This document shows positions 1-6,129 of a DNA stretch of 6,129 bases, piece after piece (the first letter of the stretch is position 1; every line of letters starts with the position of its first letter). The stretch lies in NCBI GenBank assembly GCA_030043595.1, contig JASHXJ010000268.1, positions 1 to 6,129 of the forward strand, written 5' to 3'. The notes beneath the pieces were generated by a model. The model saw only the letters and a program-made list of their open reading frames with translations, did not search any database and was not told where the DNA came from. Source of the DNA: Trebonia sp. (lineage in GTDB: Bacteria > Actinomycetota > Actinomycetes > Streptosporangiales > Streptosporangiaceae). Both the position numbers and the translations under genes were made by a program.

Positions 1-206
1 AGGTCAAGGTGTTCCTCTACAACCAGCAGGTGACCGATCCGCTGACCGAGTCGCTGATTACATTGGCGCAGCAGAATGACATCCCGGTCGTCGGCGTCTA
101 CGAGACGATGCCCGTACCCGGCTTTGACTACCAGACCTGGATGCTGACCGAGGTGCAGGACCTGCGCAAGGCGGTCACCGGCAAGGTCTCGACCGAGCAC
201 TTGTGA
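1..206 (+). CDS. Metal ABC transporter substrate-binding protein, C-terminal fragment (Zn/Mn type)
   Basis: This is the last 67 codons of a gene whose start lies left of the window; the frame is open from position 3 and stops at TGA 204-206. The GTG at position 9 is an internal valine, not a start. The protein would be the extracytoplasmic metal-capturing component of the transporter encoded by the next three genes. The visible piece matches the end of cluster A-I (ZnuA/PsaA-like) binding proteins: a strand reading VKVFLYNQQ, a helix, the strand IPVVGVYETMP, then an amphipathic C-terminal helix (YQTWMLTEVQDLRKAV). In ZnuA/PsaA an aspartate in the second strand is the fourth metal ligand; here the aligned acidic residue appears to be Glu in VYETMP. 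The metal cannot be named because the His-bearing N-terminal part is outside the window. Identification rests on this fragment plus the adjoining ATPase and permeases. Confidence 0.85.
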   Translation, partial: VKVFLYNQQVTDPLTESLITLAQQNDIPVVGVYETMPVPGFDYQTWMLTEVQDLRKAVTGKVSTEHL

Positions 207-213
207 GGCCGTG

Positions 214-1011
214 ATGTCACAGGAAACAGCGCAGCACAAAACGGAGCAGGCTGACCTGCTCAAGCTCGAGGGCATAGGTGTCCGGCTTGGCGGCCGCCTG
301 GTTCTCAGCGATGTCACGTTCGGCATTCGCAAGGGCGAGTTCACCGGCCTCATCGGGCCCAACGGCGCCGGCAAGACCACCTTGCTGCGTGTTATCCTCG
401 GCCTGCAGGAGCCGTCAGGCGGCCAGGTGCTCATCGACGGCGAGCCGCGCCAGGCACACCACAACAGCAGCATCGGTTACGTGCCGCAGAAGCTTGTCAT
501 CGACCCCGATATGCCGCTGCGGGCCCGCGACGTTGTCTCACTCGGCCTGGACGGCCACCGGCTCGGCTTCGGCTTCCCGTCCAGTCGGCGCCGGGAACTG
601 ATTGACATGGCGCTTCGCGATGTCGGGGCGGAGAAGTTCGCCGACGCCCGCGTCGGCGAACTGTCCGGCGGCGAGCAGCAGCGCGTGCTGATCGCGCACG
701 CGCTGATCAGCCGGCCGCGCATGCTGCTGCTCGACGAGCCGCTGGCGAACCTGGACCTCAAAAGTGAGCAAGAGATCGTCGCGCTGCTCGGCAAGCTGGC
801 TCGGGACAACGAGATCTCGGTCCTGCTGTCCGCGCACGACATGAACCCGCTGCTCAGCGTCATGGACCGGATCGTGTATGTCGCCAACGGGCACGTCGCG
901 ACCGGCAGCACCGACGAGGTCGTCACCTCCGAGGGGCTCACCAGGCTGTACGGTCACCACGTCGACGTCGTCCGGGTGCACAACCGGGTCCTCGTAGTGG
1001 CTGGCGAGTAA
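214..1011 (+). CDS. Metal ABC transporter ATP-binding protein
   Basis: This is the cytoplasmic ATPase that powers metal import. All nucleotide-binding motifs are intact in the 265-residue product: Walker A GPNGAGKTT (48-56), Q-loop Gln in VPQK (about 92), signature LSGGEQQ (150-156), Walker B MLLLDEP (170-176) with catalytic Glu 175, D-loop NLD (179-181) and switch His in SAHD (208). Length and motifs fit the ZnuC/MntB-type family. The ATG at 214 is preferred because GAGG at 205-208 then lies 5 bases upstream; the adjacent GTG at 211 would leave only 2 bases and adds one residue. The gene begins 7 bases after the binding-protein stop codon, with its ribosome site overlapping that stop, so the two are co-transcribed and probably translationally coupled. 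Assignment to metal rather than another substrate comes from the neighbouring genes. Confidence 0.95.
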   Translation: MSQETAQHKTEQADLLKLEGIGVRLGGRLVLSDVTFGIRKGEFTGLIGPNGAGKTTLLRVILGLQEPSGGQVLIDGEPRQAHHNSSIGYVPQKLVIDPDMPLRARDVVSLGLDGHRLGFGFPSSRRRELIDMALRDVGAEKFADARVGELSGGEQQRVLIAHALISRPRMLLLDEPLANLDLKSEQEIVALLGKLARDNEISVLLSAHDMNPLLSVMDRIVYVANGHVATGSTDEVVTSEGLTRLYGHHVDVVRVHNRVLVVAGE

Positions 1012-1016
1012 AGACT

Positions 1017-1022
1017 AAGAGG
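1017..1022 (+). promoter_or_regulatory. Ribosome binding site of first permease
   Basis: AAGAGG lies 5 bases before ATG 1028 within the 16-base gap after the ATPase stop. It is a good Shine-Dalgarno match and supports the chosen start. Confidence 0.7.
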
Positions 1023-1027
1023 CGGCC

Positions 1028-1921
1028 ATGCACTTTCTCTTCGAGCCCGGCCTGCTGGCCTCCGGTCCAGTCAGGACCGCCCTCCTTGTGGGCGGCATCG
1101 TCGCCGTCGCCTCGGGAGTTATCGGCGTGTTCACCGTCATTCGCAGCCAGAGTTTCGCCGGCCACTCGCTGGCTGACGTCGCCACCACCGGCGGGTCCGG
1201 CGCGTTCCTCGTGGGCCTCAACCAGTTCTGGGGGTTCCTGGCCGCGGGGATCGCCGCGGCGGGACTGATGGAGGCGATCGGCGTACAGCGCCGCCGCGGC
1301 CGGGACGTCGCTACTGGCGTGGTACTCGGCGCCGCGCTCGGCGCGGCCGCGCTCTTCCTGTACCTGGGCACGCAGCAGACGTCGACCACAGGCGCGTCGT
1401 TCACGATCCTGTTCGGCTCCATGTTCGTGATCAGCCCGGACACTGTCCCGGCGCTGATAGCGTCCGGCGCGGTCGCGGTGCTCGCAGTCGCCGTGCTGGC
1501 CCGCGTGCTGCTGCTGACTTCGCTGTCCCCGGACCTTGCCCGGGCGCGCGGCGTTAACGTGCGCCTAGTCGGCATGGCCTACCTGATCGCGCTCGCGATC
1601 TCTGTGTCGCTGTCCGCCGTCGCCATCGGCGCCGTGCTGTCCACCGCGCTGCTGATCGGCCCGGCGGCGACCGCGCTGCGCCTGACGAAGAGCCCTGTCC
1701 GGGCCATGGCCGCCTCGGCGCTCAGCGGGGTAGCCGCCACCTGGCTCGGCATCGTGCTCGCCTACGACTCCGATGACTGGCCGCCGCACGGTCACGGCTG
1801 GCCGGTGAGCTTCTTCGTCGTGGTGCTCGTCGTTGCCGGATACCTGCTCACCTATGTGCGAAGGCCGCGCCGGCTGGCTCCGCGCTCGCCGCACGAGGGG
1901 GCCGAATGTTCTCCGGCCTGA
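1028..1921 (+). CDS. Metal ABC transporter permease, ABC-3 family (first of two)
   Basis: This is a 297-residue integral membrane protein, one half of the probable metal channel. Hydrophobic segments lie near residues 16-38, 54-83, 95-114, 138-163, 180-214 (probably two helices), 225-246 and 258-277. ABC-3 (ZnuB/MntC) hallmarks are visible: SFAGHSLADVATTGG (42-56) after the first helix, RRRGRDVATGVVLGAALG (88-105), LFGSMFVIS (128-136), ARARGVNV (171-178, in the loop expected to contact the ATPase) and AIGAVLSTALLIGPAATA (199-216). A loop before the last helix is rich in Asp and His (DSDDWPPHGHGWP, 247-259). The basic tail after residue 277 should be cytoplasmic. A good ribosome site precedes the ATG, and the 3' end overlaps the next permease by 16 bases in another frame. 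Metal specificity is inferred from family and operon only. Confidence 0.93.
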   Translation: MHFLFEPGLLASGPVRTALLVGGIVAVASGVIGVFTVIRSQSFAGHSLADVATTGGSGAFLVGLNQFWGFLAAGIAAAGLMEAIGVQRRRGRDVATGVVLGAALGAAALFLYLGTQQTSTTGASFTILFGSMFVISPDTVPALIASGAVAVLAVAVLARVLLLTSLSPDLARARGVNVRLVGMAYLIALAISVSLSAVAIGAVLSTALLIGPAATALRLTKSPVRAMAASALSGVAATWLGIVLAYDSDDWPPHGHGWPVSFFVVVLVVAGYLLTYVRRPRRLAPRSPHEGAECSPA

Positions 1922-2688
1922 TGCTCAATACCTGGATCACGGCAAGCATCGTCGCCGTTATCGCGGGGATGACCGGCTTTTTCGCGGTGCTGCGCGGCTC
2001 GACCTTCGCCGCGCACGCGATCCCGAACGGCGCGTTCGCCGGCGCCGCCGGCGCCAGCCTGATTGGCATCAACGTCATCTGGGGACTGGCGGTCTTCGCG
2101 GTCGGCGGAGCGCTCGGCATAGGGGCACTGGGCCGCAAGGCCCGGCACGACGTGGTGACCGCGCTCGCGCTCGTGTTGATGCTGGGCCTCGGTGCGCTGT
2201 TCGTCAGCGTGAGCACCGAGTACGCGGAGGAGACGTATTCGCTGCTGTTCGGGGAGGTCTTCGGAGTCAGCACCAGCGAGGTGCTGCCGATCGTCGGCCT
2301 GGGCCTGGTCTCGGCCGCGGCCATCGCGCTAGCGTTCCGCCCGCTCATGCTGACTTCCGCGCTGCCCGAGGTCGCCGACGCCCAGGGCGTGTCCACTCGG
2401 AAGATGGAGCTGTACTTCCTGGTCGTGATGGCGCTCGCCACCTCCATGACCATCCCGGTCGTCGGCGCGCTGCTGATGTTCAGCCTGATGATCGGCCCGG
2501 CCGCGGCGGCCCGCAGCGTCACCGCGCGCCCTGGGGTCGCGATGGCGCTGTCCGTCGCGATCGCGCTGGCCACGGTGTGGCTGTCGATCACCCTCTCCTA
2601 CCGCACCAACTGGCCGCTGGGCTTTTTCGTCGGCGTCGGCGGCGCGGTCTTCTACCTGATCGGCCAGGCGGCCAGAATGAGGGCATGA
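1906..2688 (+). CDS. Metal ABC transporter permease, ABC-3 family (second of two)
   Basis: This is a second, divergent permease of 260 residues, so the transporter probably uses a heterodimeric channel. Hydrophobic segments lie near residues 8-28, 46-74, 84-103, 123-145, 168-200, 208-232 and 236-254. Family features include STFAAHAIPNGAFAGAAGA (32-50), the basic loop GRKARHDVVTALAL (76-89), LLFGEVFGVS (113-122), VADAQGVSTRKME (156-168) and PVVGALLMFSLMIGPAAAA (184-202), which corresponds to the conserved late-helix motif of the first permease. The ATG at 1906 follows GAGGGGG (1895-1901) by 4 bases. It starts inside the preceding gene, and its stop overlaps the following lipoprotein ATG, so expression of the three genes is likely coupled. 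It lacks the His-containing external loop of its partner. Confidence 0.92.
   Translation: MFSGLMLNTWITASIVAVIAGMTGFFAVLRGSTFAAHAIPNGAFAGAAGASLIGINVIWGLAVFAVGGALGIGALGRKARHDVVTALALVLMLGLGALFVSVSTEYAEETYSLLFGEVFGVSTSEVLPIVGLGLVSAAAIALAFRPLMLTSALPEVADAQGVSTRKMELYFLVVMALATSMTIPVVGALLMFSLMIGPAAAARSVTARPGVAMALSVAIALATVWLSITLSYRTNWPLGFFVGVGGAVFYLIGQAARMRA
2685..2688 (+). promoter_or_regulatory. ATGA stop/start overlap (translational coupling)
   Basis: The lipoprotein start codon (2685-2687) and the permease stop codon TGA (2686-2688) share two bases. The purine tract GAGGG at 2679-2683 is too close to act as an ideal independent ribosome site, which fits re-initiation by the upstream ribosome. Confidence 0.65.
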
Positions 2689-3170
2689 CCCGCCGCTTCC
2701 GGTCCGTGACGCTGGCCGCTGCTGGCATGTGCCTGCTCCTGGCGGCCCTGGCGGCGTGCAGCTCCCCCCAGTCGCCGCCGTTCGTCGGGTATAAGTGGAC
2801 CGTCGTCGCCATCGCGCACGACGGCGAAACCACAGCCATCCCGGCGCGGTACTCGGTCTTCCTGATATTCACGCCCGGCGGGCAGTTCATCGCCAACGAG
2901 CCCGTCAATACCCACGGCGGAACCTACCGGGTGACCGCTGGCGGCTTCGTCACCAGCAACGTGGGCACGACGCTGGTTCTGTACGTCGGCCACGACCCGG
3001 TCACCCTGCTCGCGGAGAGCGCGATCGACTCCTTGAGCATGTCGGCGGACGCCACGGCCAGCGTGGCCGGGAACCGGCTCACGGTCGAGGTGCGCGGGTA
3101 CACGCTCACCTGCCAGCGCGATGGCGCCCAGGGCAACTTCCCGCAGGCATCGCTGAGTTCGTCAGGGTAG
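2685..3170 (+). CDS. Small secreted lipoprotein with META/HslJ-like features
   Basis: The product has 161 residues. The N-terminus is a lipoprotein signal peptide: basic MTRRFR, a hydrophobic stretch (8-24) and lipobox L22-A23-A24-C25, so the mature protein should be lipid-anchored at Cys25 outside the membrane. After a short Ser/Pro linker comes a beta-rich domain from about residue 36 to 145. YKWTVV (36-41), FTPGGQFIA (62-70) and NTHGGTYRVTAGG (75-87) recall the META/HslJ pattern of a Trp strand, an F-x(2)-G-G strand and an N...G-x-Y turn, but the usual Gly-Cys-Asn is absent. This similarity is judged by eye and is weak. The ATG overlaps the permease TGA (ATGA), with GAGGG immediately upstream, so it should be translated by ribosomes finishing the permease. 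That suggests a role linked to the transporter, which is inference. The same frame is open far upstream, but that part merely shadows the permease genes. Confidence 0.82.
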   Translation: MTRRFRSVTLAAAGMCLLLAALAACSSPQSPPFVGYKWTVVAIAHDGETTAIPARYSVFLIFTPGGQFIANEPVNTHGGTYRVTAGGFVTSNVGTTLVLYVGHDPVTLLAESAIDSLSMSADATASVAGNRLTVEVRGYTLTCQRDGAQGNFPQASLSSSG

Positions 3171-3194
3171 CCAGCCGGATAAGGGTGCCCTGGG

Positions 3195-3231
3195 CAGACG
3201 CCCCGCTCCGTTCCGCATAAGAATGGGTCTT
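3195..3231 (+). promoter_or_regulatory. Possible promoter giving a leaderless start for the thioredoxin-fold gene
   Basis: CAGACG (3195-3200), an 18-base spacer and AAGAAT (3219-3224) resemble weak -35 and -10 boxes. Seven bases then lead to ATG 3232, so transcription could begin at the start codon itself. No convincing ribosome site precedes either candidate ATG. Matches are only 3 of 6 and 4 of 6, so this is tentative. Confidence 0.25.

Positions 3232-3234
<3 letters not shown>
3216..3234. repeat. Perfect 7-bp inverted repeat at a gene start
   Basis: CATAAGA (3216-3222) and TCTTATG (3228-3234) are exact reverse complements separated by ATGGG. The repeat is unusually AT-rich for its surroundings, contains the alternative ATG at 3223 in its spacer and ends on the ATG at 3232. 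The size suits either a dimeric repressor site or an RNA hairpin that hides the start codon. Which of these applies, if any, cannot be decided here. Confidence 0.6.
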
Positions 3235-5268
<2,034 letters not shown>

Positions 5269-5387
5269 AAGGGGTCCCCGCCGGAGCCGGCCAGTGCCGT
5301 TTCGCCCGGTGAACACGCGGTATCGGCGGCCGGAACAGCATTTGCGCGACTGGACGAGCGCCCGATCGCTGCGGCAGAGTTAGGACT
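5269..5387. other. Intergenic gap with short GC palindromes
   Basis: No gene is supported in this 119-base gap. Just after the stop it has GGGGTCCCC (5271-5279) and GCCGG-AG-CCGGC (5280-5291). These are symmetrical but have loops too small for a good hairpin and no following T tract, so they are not called as a terminator. The second half should carry the start signals of the following gene. Confidence 0.5.
5351..5387 (+). promoter_or_regulatory. Possible promoter giving a leaderless GTG start
   Basis: TGGACG (5351-5356; 4 of 6 matches to TTGACA), an 18-base spacer and CAGAGT (5375-5380; 3 of 6 matches to TATAAT) are followed by seven bases and then GTG 5388. The geometry is the same as that proposed before ATG 3232. 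Purines in GGCAGAG (5373-5379) could instead serve as a poor ribosome site. The call is tentative. Confidence 0.22.
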
Positions 5388-6129
5388 GTGCACCTGACCG
5401 AGGGTGGGGTCCGGCGTTTGGCGCGGGCGATCAGGCGGGGGGGACGCCACCCAAGGCGGTTTCTGCCCGCTGGCGTTGCCGTCGTCGCGGCGCTGGGGAT
5501 CCTCGCCGGGGCGCTCGTCGCGGTGTTCAGCGGCCCGCCGCGCGGCCAGCTCGGTTCCGGCAGGGTCCCGCACCCGGCCCGCGTCAGCGCCACTCCGGGC
5601 TCTCCCGCCGCTCTCTCCCTGTTCGACCTGCCCAGGGTCCGGCCGTCCACCGGTGACTCACCGGTCGCGCCGGGGCTGACCCTGGGCGCGGCCGGTCACC
5701 TGCTGTCAGGCTCGGCCGTGCCGGCGGTGCCGGCCGTGCCAGCCGCCCGGCCGACCGCGGCCCATCCCGCGGTGGCGCCACTGCGCCATACGTTCCAGGC
5801 CGACCTGCTCATCGTGGCGCCGTTCTCGCTGTCCCCTCAGCTGACGGCCGCCGTATCCCGGCTGCCCGGCGTTGTCGCGGCCGAGCAGATCGAGGCGGTC
5901 CGGATGCGGGTCAGCGGGGCCGAGACCGCCGTCCTCGGGGTAGACCCGTCGGTGTTCCGCTCGTTCGCGGCGCGGCCGACCGCCGCCTCGGACGCGCTCT
6001 GGGACGGGGTGGCCGACGGCGGGATCGCCGTCTCCTACACGATGGGCACGCTGGACAAGCTGCCGCTCGGCGGCACGGTCGTGGCGGCGGGGCGAAGGAC
6101 GCAGCGGCTGCGCGTCGTGGCGTTCGGCA
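5388..6129 (+). CDS. Membrane-anchored protein with MacB/FtsX-like extracytoplasmic region, 5' part
   Basis: A frame starting at GTG 5388 stays open to the right edge, giving 247 codons of a longer gene; a stop at 5310-5312 and no other usual start fix the upstream limit. The product starts with a strongly basic stretch (residues 9-24, many Arg), then one hydrophobic helix (about 28-48), so the rest should be outside the membrane. Residues 50-131 are Pro/Ala/Gly-rich and look like a linker, including three VPA repeats. From about 134 a folded domain begins: FQADLLIVAP, LSRLPGVV-like text at 156-163, AVLGVDPSVF (181-190), SDALWDGVADGGIAVSY (201-217) and PLGGTVVAAG (226-235). This order (lpGV, then a self-consistent 'vs...lG..v' segment) recalls the periplasmic MacB_PCD domain of FtsX-type permeases, judged by eye only. 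The C-terminal part that would decide the function is missing. TTG at 5418 is a less likely later start. Confidence 0.75.
   Translation, partial: MHLTEGGVRRLARAIRRGGRHPRRFLPAGVAVVAALGILAGALVAVFSGPPRGQLGSGRVPHPARVSATPGSPAALSLFDLPRVRPSTGDSPVAPGLTLGAAGHLLSGSAVPAVPAVPAARPTAAHPAVAPLRHTFQADLLIVAPFSLSPQLTAAVSRLPGVVAAEQIEAVRMRVSGAETAVLGVDPSVFRSFAARPTAASDALWDGVADGGIAVSYTMGTLDKLPLGGTVVAAGRRTQRLRVVAFG
5715..5741 (+). repeat. Three imperfect 9-base tandem repeats coding Ala-Val-Pro
   Basis: GCCGTGCCG, GCGGTGCCG and GCCGTGCCA follow each other in frame and code AVP three times (residues 110-118 of the edge gene). They lie in the Pro/Ala-rich linker and look like ordinary low-complexity linker expansion. 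Confidence 0.7.

Noticed and set aside
9..11. GTG as the start of a 65-residue protein
   Set aside because: The frame continues to the left edge, and the peptide matches the internal C-terminal strand of a metal-binding protein, so the GTG is an internal codon.
1848..2591. A 247-codon - strand open frame opposite the second permease
   Set aside because: Ser/Thr/Ala-rich composition and full overlap with a well-supported permease mark it as a shadow.
1833..3170. A 445-codon + strand frame covering the second permease and the lipoprotein
   Set aside because: Only the part from ATG 2685 is real. The upstream portion is extremely Arg-rich and lies out of frame across the convincing permease gene.
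3192..3203. GGGC-AGAC-GCCC hairpin after the metal operon as a terminator
   Set aside because: The stem is only 4 bp and no T tract follows; such short repeats are expected by chance at this GC content.
1..3222. A Zur- or MntR-type operator for the metal operon
   Set aside because: No AT-rich palindrome of the TGAAAATCATTTTCA kind was found. The operon promoter should lie left of the window, before the binding-protein gene.
5271..5291. GC palindromes after the thioredoxin-fold gene as a terminator
   Set aside because: The symmetric arms leave loops of only 1-2 bases and there is no T tract, so an intrinsic terminator is not supported.

Overview
The window is very GC-rich DNA with strong G/C bias at third codon positions and tightly packed genes, all on the + strand. 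Codon bias, GTG starts and protein style point to a high-GC actinomycete. The genus cannot be fixed from the sequence alone.

Layout: (1) Positions 1-3170 hold the 3' part of a metal-uptake ABC transporter operon. It contains the C-terminus of a zinc/manganese-type substrate-binding protein (cut by the left edge), its ATPase, two different ABC-3 family permeases that overlap by 16 bases, and a small lipoprotein whose ATG overlaps the stop codon of the second permease (ATGA). The lipoprotein looks distantly like a META/HslJ domain. (2) A 52-61 base gap carries a perfect 7-bp inverted repeat, CATAAGA-N5-TCTTATG, lying across the start region of the next gene. (3) Positions 3232-5268 encode a full-length YyaL/SPATA20-type protein: an N-terminal thioredoxin-like (DUF255) domain with a CHWC motif, followed by a helical-barrel region. 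(4) A 119-base gap holds only short GC palindromes and a weak promoter-like arrangement. (5) From 5388 a reading frame stays open to the right edge. It encodes a protein with one N-terminal membrane helix, a Pro/Ala-rich linker and the start of an extracytoplasmic domain resembling the periplasmic region of MacB/FtsX-type proteins.

How the genes work together: the binding protein would capture a divalent metal outside the membrane and pass it to a channel probably formed by the two permeases, driven by the ATPase. The coupled lipoprotein sits at the outer face of the membrane and may be an accessory factor; that is inference. The thioredoxin-fold protein and the membrane-anchored protein appear to be separate units with no visible link to metal uptake.

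Most of the window is ordinary. The points worth a second look are the coupled lipoprotein, the palindrome at the thioredoxin-fold gene start, the possible leaderless starts of the last two genes, and the unidentified edge gene. No CRISPR array, tRNA, rRNA, insertion sequence or phage gene was seen.
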